From positions 2,790,001 to 2,854,000 of the forward strand of contig JAHRBC010000003.1 in the NCBI GenBank assembly GCA_022702545.1: a DNA stretch of 64,000 bases. Reading direction: 5' to 3'. Positions 53,001 through 64,000 of the stretch are shown one piece after another. This stretch comes from Phycomyces nitens. Taxonomy: Eukaryota > Mucoromycota > Mucoromycetes > Mucorales > Phycomycetaceae. The translations under genes and the position numbers were made by a program. The notes below the pieces were generated by a model. It searched no databases. It was not told the DNA's origin and saw only the letters and a list, made by a program, of their open reading frames with translations. How positions within the stretch are numbered: the first letter of the stretch is position 1; every line of letters begins with the position of its first letter.

Positions 53001-54846
53001 CTGCCCACGGAAGCACAGCTTCGTGTCTTTCAACCTCCTCCAGAGGGAACACGTCTTTGCGTGATTGCTACAAACGTTGCCGAAACCTCTGTTACGATTC
53101 CTGGTATCCGATACGTGGTCGATTGCGGAAAGGCAAAAGAGGTAGCTGATTGAGGGATGATTAGATATGTGTAGAGCAGGGCTAATAATTAAATATCCCC
53201 TGTAGCGAAAATATGATATCAAAACTGGTGTTCAGTCTTTTGAGGTTGATTGGACCTCCAAGGCCTCCGCGGGTCAGGTATATTCACAATAGACAAGAGA
53301 TAATGGAAAGATAGCATCTTATCTGACAGGTGTAACTTTTAGCGTGCTGGTCGTGCAGGAAGAACAGGTCCTGGTCACTGTTACAGACTTTACTCCTCGG
53401 CTGTGTTTGACCATGAGTTTGAACAGTTCTCTACTCCAGAAATCAGTCGAATGCCTATTGAAGGTGGGTTATTCTGCCCAAAAGAAAATATTTACCAAAA
53501 AAGACACTGATACAATGTGTGCCTTTGATTGAAATAGGTGTTGTTCTCAACATGAAGTCCATGGGTATTGATAACGTCGTCAACTTTCCCTTTCCTACCC
53601 CACCAGAACGACAGACTCTTTCTAAAGCGGAGAAGGTAGAGTTGGACGCACAAGATACTAAAGGAGAAATGATATTAATTTTATTTGTGTATGTATATTA
53701 GCTACTTGGCTATCTTGGAGCTATTGATACAGATGTCAAACATATTACACCTGTTGGTCAAGCAATGGCCAACCTCCCTGTCACTCCACGATTTGCTAAA
53801 ATGTAAGCCAATTGATCAATTCAAATGAACCCAACTTACACACATATATATAAAAACTTAGGCTGGTAGTTGGAAACCAACAAGACTGCCTGCCGTTCGT
53901 TATTGCCATTGTTGCTGCCTTGTCGGTCGGAGATCCTTTTATCCAAGAATACCATCTGGAAGAGAATGATGATGATGATAGCGATGATGATAGCTTGGAA
54001 CACAAGGAGCTAAAGGGCCTTAATAGTGAATCTGAAATCACAAAAGCCAGGCGTAGATTGATGAGAAAGAGATATTTTGAGTCACAAATCAAGCACGCTG
54101 GCCTGGACCGGTCTAGCGATGTCCTAAAGCTGTTGAACGTCGTGGGTGCTTATGAATACGCTGGTGCCACAGCTGAGTTTTGCCAGGAGAACTTCTTGCG
54201 CCCAAAGGCCATGGAAGAAATTCGCAAGCTCCGATGGCAGCTCACCAACCTTATGGCAGCTCTGTTTGAGAATGTGGACGTTTGGGTTGATCCCAAGATG
54301 CTGCCTCCTACACCTCGCCAAATCAAGTTCCTCAAGCAGGTCATCACGGCAGGCTTCATTGACTCGGTGGCTGTTCGTAAGGACGTGATTGAAAATGGCG
54401 GCCAAGGCGGCACTCGCTTCAAGAACGCTAGAGGTGTGGCCTATAAGCTTATGTGGAGCGAAGAAGAGGCGTTCATTCACCCTGGATCGATACTCTACAG
54501 CCAAGAGCCTCCCATAGCTCTGGTATACAGCGAACTGTTCAAGGGAGCGACAAAGACGTGTTTCAAGGGAGTCACTGCCATTGACACCAAATGGTTGCCA
54601 GAGATCGGTAAAGAGTTTTGTTCATTTGGACGACCACTTGATCATCCTATCCCAAAGTAAGTCAACAATTATACCTTTGAGAGTACAAAATCTGACTTAT
54701 AGCCATGTATTTTCAGGTACAGCGAACAGACCAAAGATAAGAAAACGGTATATGTTGTTCCTAGTTTTGGTCCAAAGGGCTGGCCATTGCCGCCTATCCA
54801 GGTTGAAATGCGCAGAAAAGGCACCAGATGGGTTATCTGCTCATAG
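50059..54846 (+). CDS. ECM16: DEAH-box RNA helicase DHX37 / Ecm16 (Dhr1)
   Basis: Nucleolar helicase that removes U3 snoRNA from pre-18S rRNA during small-subunit assembly. Twenty exons sum to 1140 aa (human 1157): 50059-50189, 50301-50331, 50410-50460, 50521-50570, 50651-50984, 51068-51367, 51451-51528, 51602-51722, 51791-51900, 51974-52198, 52264-52377, 52453-52711, 52784-52912, 52969-53141, 53206-53277, 53343-53463, 53538-53635, 53702-53802, 53862-54656, 54717-54846. The start [10 protein letters not shown] matches the family's MGK start. Motifs: [19 protein letters not shown], Walker A GETGSGKT (341-348), DEAH (442-445), SAT (485-487), [20 protein letters not shown] and [12 protein letters not shown]. 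An acidic insert ([12 protein letters not shown]) splits the helicase core, as is usual for this family. Intron 5 needs a GC donor (AAG|GCGAGT) or a GTAACC donor with a later acceptor. Confidence 0.95.
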
Positions 54847-55046
54847 AAAAATAATACAATACAAAATCATCGAGTTCTTAGACGTACATGTCATATTTCA
54901 TAAAAAATATATCTATATTTTATAATCACAATGCCTATAGGCAACCTAAAAATCCTAAAAAGGAAAGTACCACTTGAATAAATCACCTATTTAACCCGCC
55001 CAGTTTTCTTATCATTCGCCTCTATCCTTCTATCTTGATCTCAAAA

Positions 55047-56502
55047 ATGACAGTTCTTCCCCAAAACTACCTCAGAACACTTGACTCTATTCGCGAGAGA
55101 TGTGGCCAGGTCTATGACAAGGGGCAAAAGGGCCAGCTTGACTTCTTTGACGTCGATGATTCAAAGCTGCCCCAGATTGTGGACCACGTCGCCAGCCTTA
55201 CAAAGAGACGTTTCCCTGACCTGTCAACAATCCCTCCTCACTCGCGCCTGCGTCATTTTGGCATCAACGATGGCGTAGACCGTCTGCAGAACATCCGCGA
55301 GACTCGCTGGAAGAGTCTCGACAAGGTCGAGAGTGCCAGACGTTTAGTTGATCTGGTTATTGTGTCTGTATTGGTCGATGCTGGTGCTGGCCAGACATGG
55401 AAATACAAGGCAAAGGATGGCCAGTTCATTGGTCGTTCCGAGGGATTGGCCGTTGCCTCCTTTGATATGTTTGCCGAGGGCTATTTCTCTAGCTCCAAGG
55501 AAGTGCCTGACCGTGTCGATGGTAAGAATCACAAAGGCGTGAGAAAATTAAGGAAGATTGTCTAGAATCCATCTAACAATGTTCCTATAGTCCAAGGCCT
55601 TGCGCAGCTCTCAATTGAACGCATGACTCAGGGGTTCCAGGTCACTCCCGAAAACACAATGGTTGGTCTTGAAGGCCGTTCAAACCTTTTAAAGGGAATG
55701 GCAACTGTATTGGAACAGCAGGCAAAGTTCTTCCCCGCTGTTGATGGTCAGGCCCGTCGTCCTGGAAACCTGATAGGCAAGTGTTTTTTAATAAATTGAC
55801 ACGGTGTAATTAAACGCTTTGGCTCTCTAGACTATCTCTTGGCCAATGTCAAGGAGGACAGCAAGGGTAAGAAGTCGGTCTCGATTGAGAAGCTCTGGGA
55901 GGTGATCATGAGTCTTGCTGATGTGTGGCCAGCGCGTGTCACCATCGAAGGCGTGAAGTTGGGTGATGTATGGCCATGCAGCTGTCTGGAAGACCAAGGC
56001 AACTACGAAAACCTCGTTCCATTTCACAAACTCTCCCAATGGCTTACATACTCTCTTGTGGAAGCAATTGAATCTTCTCTTGACCTTACCATCGAGGGAA
56101 CCGAAAAGATGACAGGTTTACCTGAATACCGCAATGGTGGTCTCTTGGTTGACTATGGCCTCTTGACACTCAAGCCAGCCCAGCTGAAGCGTGGTACAGC
56201 AAACGGTCAGGAACTCCCTACTTTTGAGGGCAGCGATTCATTAATTGTCGAATGGCGTGCCTTGACTGTGATCTATCTCGACAAGATCCACAAGGCAGTC
56301 GAGAAGAAGCTCGGTCAGGATCTTGTCTTGGCTCAGGTATTAGAAGGAGGCACCTGGACTGCAGGCCGTGAGATTGCTGCCACCCTGAGACCAGCCACAG
56401 CTGGACCACCAATTGTCATGGAGGTAAATGGTTGTTTTAATCACAAGGGGCTTCTTCTAATGCATTCAATCCAATCAATAGAGCGATGGCACTCTCTTTT
56501 AA
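55047..56502 (+). CDS. URC4: DUF1688 / Urc4 uracil catabolism protein
   Basis: Member of the fungal and bacterial DUF1688 family; in Lachancea kluyveri URC4 is needed for the reductive-independent URC route of uracil breakdown, though its reaction is not firmly known. Exons 55047-55521, 55591-55776, 55831-56423 and 56482-56502 give 424 aa. Conserved blocks: HSRLRHFGIND, ARRLVDLVIVSVLVDAGAG, WKYKAKDG, GRSEGLAVAS, GDVWPCSCL, VPFHKLSQWLTYSL, GLPEYRNGGLLVDYG and EWRALTVIYLD. The last coding exon is only 21 nt (SDGTLF plus stop). Intron 2 uses a GC donor (ATAG|GCAAGT), the only junction that keeps the frame into DYLLANV. It converges with the cohesin SA gene, 162 bases apart. Confidence 0.9.
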
Positions 56503-56664
56503 ATATAAATACATACGCTGCAATAAAAACAACAATAATAATAAATCTCTGTTTCATAAAATTAAACATGCCAAATTGACCTCTTTTTCTTTTTTCTTTT
56601 TTCTTTTTTCTTTGGGAATAAACAAATGCTGGGACTAAGGACTCTAGAAAGAAAACAGGCATCT

Positions 56665-59600
56665 CTAGCGTCTTCGCTTCAATATGGTAGTCTCTATCTC
56701 CATCTCTTCAACATGATCGATTCCACGCTTGGTGCTTTCTCGGATAGAGTTCTCAATGTCCTCTTCCATTTCCTGCATGACATCATCAGGTACTCTGGGA
56801 GTAGCCATGTCTGCCCTTGGTGTAGCCATGTCTGCTCGCTTGGAAGGATCTAAAAGGCGCAGTTTAATTGCTTTTTCCCAAGCTACGTTTGAGAACACAA
56901 ACATACCATAGCGTAATCCACTCTTCTTGAGAATCTCATCTATGGTCTTGATGTAGCCGTGGTATGCATCCCATGTCTTATCTCCCGACTCGACAACCAA
57001 TCCACGGTTCACCAACTCATCCTCAAGGTTTTGGTGGCTGAGTAACAAGGTGGTCAACGGCACTGCTTGGATCGTTTTGGCAAAAAAAAATAACAACTTA
57101 CATCTTTGCCACATCGTGTGCTCGCGTTAATTGCTTGCCGAATACAGCAAGAACCTTGAAGAACTTGAGGAAAAGTGCCTTTGCAGCATTATTGCCCTTT
57201 TCATTATATTCAGCTGCCTTGGACAAGGCATAACGAAGACCATCAAGGTGGATATGAGTACAGATGACTTGCGAAACCCGTCTGACAACATTCTGCTGGT
57301 CAACACGCTTAATTGAATGGCTCAACAGGCGTGCCAGCTTCACTGTATTGTCCATTGATTTCTGAGACTGATCAACATCAAGCTCAAAGGACTATCTCAA
57401 ATTGATCAGATTGCTGTAAACCTACTAATGCATCATTACCTCTTTCAGGGACTCTAGATATGCTCTGCAGATATTGCTAGCAATTCCTTGGTTCAAAACC
57501 AATCCCTTGTTAAGTTCTTCTACCAATGCCTTAATAACATCGTCTACTTCTGTCTCAAGGTGGCCGTACTGGCTCAGCAAGACCGTGGCATGTTCAACAT
57601 CAAATATATCCAGCATCAGACCACGAGCAAAACTTGTCATCAGCTTGACAAAATCTTGCTTGGAATCTATAGACAGATATGAGAATTAATTGGTACAGAA
57701 TATTTGACCAGGACTTACCACTGGCTGGAGCTGCATCCTCATCATCCTCATCGTCATTGGTGGCGTCTTCGAGGTGCTTTCTGCGTGCCTCAATCTCCTT
57801 TGTAATATACTCGACGCACTGAGACTGGAGCTGCTCAGGGCATGGCAAATACAAGTGAGCCAAGAACGCACTAGACGAGTGGCTGGCAAACATATCGCTA
57901 GAGAATAGCCAATACAGATCCACAAGAATTCCAAAACTCTATAGATTCCATAAGTATGTCTCTAATCGAAAATAAAAAAAAAACACGTACAGCACGTCTG
58001 ATTTCTGTCAGAGGGTTCACATCAGCAATGGTTACAATGTCTACAAATTTGTCAACAATCCAGTCTCGTCGCTTGTTCAGCTTTGCGGCTGCCTGTTGGC
58101 CAACACTGGTCATCTCGGGATCAGTTACGATTGTGTTGCACTTCCATGCTGCATAACGGAACAAGACTGACATGGCCGAAAGATGCATCTACACAGACTT
58201 GTTAATAGACATAAAAAGTCGACATTTGCAAGGCGATAACAAACCTGCTTCTCCTTCTTATATCCATATACAGCTCTTTCAACTACACCACCAACCAGAG
58301 TAGTGACATCTGTGCTAATGTCTTCTGTCTCGTCCATAGCATCAGTTGTGTCGATAAAGTTTGAGAGATAGTCAAGACGGAGCATGCTGACAGAGATGGA
58401 ATGCACATCGTCTACTGTAAAGCGGGCAGTAGCCAAATCCTAAAATAATAATAATTAAAGACTTTAGCATGCCTTAAAAATATCACTATTGATAGATCAT
58501 TGCCTACCTTTCCTCTGCATGAATCTCTGACTTGGCCAACAACTCGCTCCTGCAATTCAACCAACTGAGCGCGATTGACATCTTCAAGATAAGCAGCGTC
58601 AGCAATGTGCTTCAAAGATTCGGCACAGTTTTTGAGGAGCTCTGGGATGGTAGCACGAAGGAAGACCTTCATAAGACTTTCCAAAAGATCCTCGTATTCC
58701 TTAAAGTAAAATAATTATTTATACAAACCGTTTTTTTTTAAAAAAAAAACTAGCTTACCTTTGACATGCGAAGTTCCAAATAGACGCTCAGGTTCATCAA
58801 TTGAGGAATAGAGACGAGCTGAACCATTCTAGAAGCATTATCACTATGCTTGGTCAAAAGGCTCGGAAGGACTTGAACAAGATGACGAGAGACATCATTT
58901 CGAATTTCCTCGATTTGTTGATCGTCCTGATAATGAGAAACATAAGAATTGGATCAATGGGCTTTTTTTTTTTGCTTAATCGATTGCTGCGATGCTTTTG
59001 GCCTTGAATCTTTACCTTTTTCTTTTCTTTTCCTGAACTTTTCTCGAATCCTCTTTGGATGCCAATCTTAAGACAGGCAACAAAGGCAGTTATAAGAATA
59101 GTTTCTTCATCTTCAGTGAGTCTATAGCACTCGTCAATCTCGCTGGTTGTAGAAAGAGAATTGCGTCTGCTGTTTCGTTGGACTCTAGAATGATCACGGC
59201 TCAGATAATCTGACATGGCTTTAAAATCCTACACACGAATATAAGCAAATGATATACTAGTCTGCAGAGACTTATTACATGTAGATCCTTCATTTGGCCC
59301 CATAGTGCTTCTATCGTGTTTGATACAATGTGTTGGGTGTCTTTGGAGACTGATTCATCAATATCCATACTATCTTGGTCATTTGATTGAAGAGAATTTC
59401 TAGCTGATTCGGTGCGCTCAACCAAGAAAGAAGCAATACATTTGAGAGTAACCCATGTAGTGTTGACCGAGGCAGCTACTGTGGCATTGGATCTGTTGGG
59501 GCGTCCTCGACGGCCATCATTACCGTTCTGGGGGGCATCGACTACCATTCCCGAAAGTGCGTCGTTGACCTCGATCAACCTTGGTTTCACGAGTTCCTTC

Positions 59601-61404
59601 TCAATCACAGTCTTTACGAATGGTGCAACAGACTTGCGTACACGAGGAATATCGGAAACAATAAGATCAGAAAGCTTCTTCTGTTCATTTGTGCCCAACA
59701 TTTCGTATTTGCGAGTATGTAGTTCGCTGCACAACCCAATGGCATGAACTCTGACAGAGACATCGATATCGTACAATGCAATTTCCTCGACACGAGCTTT
59801 AAAGCGACCAATAAACTCATGAAGGTTAGCAGCATTTCCTTCAATCTTGTAAAGACGTGCTACGGATTTTAATGCCTCTGAACGAACAAGAGTATTCTGG
59901 CAGAACGTCTGTTAGACTACTTGCTTTTAGGATCGTCAACTCTGGTTTACCTGATCATTGAATGCCCAGCCAAAATATCTCAAGTGTCTGTTGTCAATAA
60001 AATAAGAAGGGTAGAGTTGCATCCAGACACACAGCTCCTTGATGGCTTCGTTTCTGATGATCGATTCTACGTCTCGGGAACGATGTACGAACACACTGGG
60101 AATATCGTATAAGACTTGGTTTAATGGGATAAATCGACAAATACCCACCTCTCAAAAAAGTCATTCAGGTATTCTTCAAGGTCTTTGCGTCTCTTTTCTA
60201 TCTTTTCTGATCTCTGCTGAAGCTGCTTAATTTTTGCAGAAGGTCGTGCACGATTTGTTGGTTTGGCTGACTCTGTTCTCAGTTGTCTCGTAACAATCGA
60301 TAGTTCGTCTTTTAGTTTCTCTGAAATGGTCGCAAGTGCACTGGTTATCTTAAAGGCAATCAAGGTTGCTGTGTGGCGGAATGGACGGTAGACAGAGCTT
60401 TGTAAAGATGGTTTGTTAACATAGCTCATTGATTTGGTTTATATGGCTACCTTGACATTGTAGTCAACCAACTCTGGAGGGTCTCTATAAGGGTGCCATC
60501 AAAAATGATTTCGTGCTGGCATTGGTCAACAAGACTTTGGAAGAATTGCAAAAGATTTGTCTTTAAGAGCTTGAAATCCTTGCTCTTTGAAATGATGGGA
60601 TATTCGTGGCTGGGCAACTAACAAAAAGAAAAAGAAAAAGAAGAAAAGATGAGTTGATAAAGACATTCTACCTTTTTTTTTTACCTTGACCAGCTCTTCC
60701 TGGAGTTCCTTCATTGCATTTACTGCAATGTCTTCTCCCTTGAAAGCATCGGCAGTCACTGCCATCATGCATCCACAGCTCCGGATAATGAAATTGATCA
60801 ACTCACGTAGAGATTCGACCTTGTGTGAAGAGTACTCATTGATCCAGACAGACACCAGTTCATCAATGTCTGCGGTCTTGCTGGTGACCATGTCGTACAG
60901 ACTAGTGTTGTCTTCCTCTACAACCTGCTCCAAAAGCTGGCTGGCATTGGACAATCTTACTTTGGCAACCTTTCCTCTCTTTTGCGATGCCTTGGCAGAC
61001 TTCTTGGCTCCCTTTGTTTGCTGTCTGTGTGTAACAGGTTCATCATCACTACTGCTTTCGTCGTCGGAATCATCACTGGTAGCACTGCTATCAGATTCAT
61101 TATTATCTGAATCATCTTGTTGTCTTCTCGATGCTTTGGAAAGAATGGATAATGATGAATTGTCTGCATTTTATTGAAAATTTGGTAGGATTCTAAAACA
61201 CACACCTGCAATCGTGAATTGCTTTTGGTTCATAAATAATTCTGGTACAGTCTTTGGACGATCCGAGCGTCGCATATTGTCATTACTAGAAGCTTTCTAA
61301 AAAAAGAGAGAGAGAAAATCATTCTAGATTTAGGTAGAAGTTCTATTGAATATTCAGGGCATCCTACATACTTGCTTTGAAGTGTTTGATTTACTTCTTG
61401 CCAT
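56665..61404 (-). CDS. SCC3: cohesin subunit SA/STAG (Scc3), 1285 aa
   Basis: HEAT-repeat subunit of cohesin that binds Scc1/Rad21 and DNA and is needed for sister-chromatid cohesion. Exons: 61404-61372, 61296-61206, 61163-60685, 60617-60451, 60397-60149, 60095-59951, 59896-59279, 59228-59016, 58926-58759, 58699-58508, 58439-58245, 58188-57991, 57938-57719, 57666-57440, 57391-57102 and 57037-56665. The N-terminus is basic, then acidic Ser/Asp-rich (DDSDDESSSDDE). The STAG core is clear: YRPFRHTATLIAFKIT, then the stromalin-conserved VFVHRSRDVESIIRNEA, CVWMQLYPSYFIDNRHLRY and FGWAFNDQ. Long HEAT-like helices follow. Near the C-terminus ADMATPR is repeated in tandem, from a 21-base duplication at about 56800-56845. 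The junction before HQNLEDEL (intron 57038-57101) is by frame only. Confidence 0.92.
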
Positions 61405-61721
61405 TTTTAAAAATGTCCTTCAAGGGAGAAAATGGCAGTGTGATGAATTGTTAAGGAACAGGAAAAAAAATTATGGGACGCGTATCGCGAAAGGGCTGAC
61501 AATGGACTTCTGACGCGCGCAAAGGCTAAGCGCGGGAGCCGCTAAATGCACCACGAAATCCAGCCCTTTAGTATTAATATCTTGGTTTTACAAGAGTGTA
61601 AATGTAAAGTCTAATGAATGTTATTGTTTTAAAGGCAAGGAAAGCAAGGAAATAAACAAGAAGGATAGAACAAGAGAATGACTGCTAATAAAAGAAGAAG
61701 AAGATAAGGTCTAGTGTAGGT
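61405..61721. other. cohesin SA promoter and ALT 3' region
   Basis: A 317-base spacer between two minus-strand genes. The half next to the cohesin gene has an unusually GC-rich patch with cell-cycle-type boxes (listed separately). The other half is AT-rich with the ALT 3' end. Confidence 0.6.
61478..61520 (-). promoter_or_regulatory. MCB/SCB/E2F-like boxes before cohesin gene
   Basis: acgcgt (61478-61483) is a perfect MluI cell-cycle box and cgcgaaa (61486-61492) a match to the SBF/E2F core, three bases apart. A further gacgcgcgc lies at 61512-61520. They are 74-116 bases upstream of the start codon, where a promoter box is expected. In fungi MBF/SBF (and E2F in early-diverging groups) drive G1/S genes, including cohesin. 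CpG-rich hexamers are rare in this AT-rich spacer, so the cluster is unlikely to be random. Confidence 0.55.
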
Positions 61722-63466
<1,745 letters not shown>

Positions 63467-64000
63467 GATATGAGAGCGAGAGTGTGAGAAAGAGAGAAAG
63501 AGAGAGAGATGAAGATGGAGTAGAGATAAGATCCGAATATACCTCGAAATCTAATTTTACATGTCTGACACGTAAAATATATGGAAAAAGCAAGTCAAAC
63601 AGATCTTGGAAAAACTGGGGAAAAATTATTGGATCCCGTCAATGCTGTGAGTGGGTGACAGCAAACCGATACATAAAAAGAAAGTCACACAGTTACGCAT
63701 TATTCCACTACACATTTTAGCTAATACTTCTTTACACATTACAATCTACATTACTAGATTGTCTTGACTATTTGTCCTGTTTTTTTTTGCTTGTCAACAG
63801 ACGTTGCCGAATAAAAAGTCTCTTTGGAGATTTATCAAAATTGGATGCAAATATAATAATATACTTTGAATCAGTAAAGACTTCAAACTAGATCAATCTA
63901 TATTGTATAAATCTCGCTAACAATAGTTTAAATCAGCTTGGGCAGACTGGCAATAGTTCTTTATGCTCTACTATTAATAGTAATGATGTTAAGAAGGGTT
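63467..64000. other. AT-rich right end, ALT promoter side
   Basis: Contains a (ga)n tract at 63486-63508 immediately upstream of the ALT start, probably leader, then AT-rich DNA with no recognisable gene up to the window end. Confidence 0.55.

Overview
The window reads as nuclear DNA of a fungus, most likely an early-diverging one of the Mucoromycota (Mucorales-like) type. Reasons seen in the sequence: fungal chitin genes (CHS7 export chaperone, GFA1), a fungal DUF1688/URC4 gene, AT-rich spacers, about 98 mostly short introns (roughly 36-170 bases) and a decayed DDE/Tc1-type transposase relic. The genus is inference only. There is no prokaryotic, viral or organellar block.

Layout. 0-5 kb: AT-rich DNA with a MITE-like inverted-repeat element (498-900), one unrecognised ORF (1656-2309) and a GPI-anchor glycosyltransferase gene (PIG-A/GPI3, minus) with an unrecognised gene packed 70 bases upstream. 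5.8-13.9 kb: a large ankyrin/coiled-coil protein, an aldehyde dehydrogenase and a TMEM242-like membrane protein. 14.1-20.8 kb: two splicing genes, SF3B3 (minus) and CWF19L1/DRN1 (plus), diverge from one 384-base promoter. 20.8-33.2 kb: a gene-poor region holding a small secreted protein, CHS7, a dual-specificity phosphatase, a 0.5-kb-armed inverted repeat of decayed sequence and the transposase relic. 33.2-40.6 kb: a full-length ABCC transporter and mitochondrial ATP synthase beta, convergent. 43.9-63.5 kb: a dense block of GFA1, a DNAAF5/HEATR2 homologue, URA5, DHX37/ECM16, URC4, cohesin SA/STAG (SCC3) and mitochondrial alanine aminotransferase.

The genes are mostly housekeeping and do not form one pathway. 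Loose themes are RNA processing (SF3B3, CWF19L1, DHX37), cell wall and surface (CHS7, GFA1, PIG-A), pyrimidine metabolism (URA5, URC4) and mitochondrial energy (ATP2, TMEM242, ALT). Exon models were built by hand from splice signals and family similarity; in every multi-exon model given as complete the exon lengths sum to a multiple of three.

The most interesting points are a dynein-arm preassembly factor homologue (DNAAF5) in what looks like a non-flagellated fungus, several GC-AG introns, an exon that codes only for the start ATG of the ABCC transporter, cell-cycle-type boxes (ACGCGT, CGCGAAA) before the cohesin gene, the shared splicing-factor promoter, and a hairpin-forming inverted repeat at 24.1-25.65 kb.
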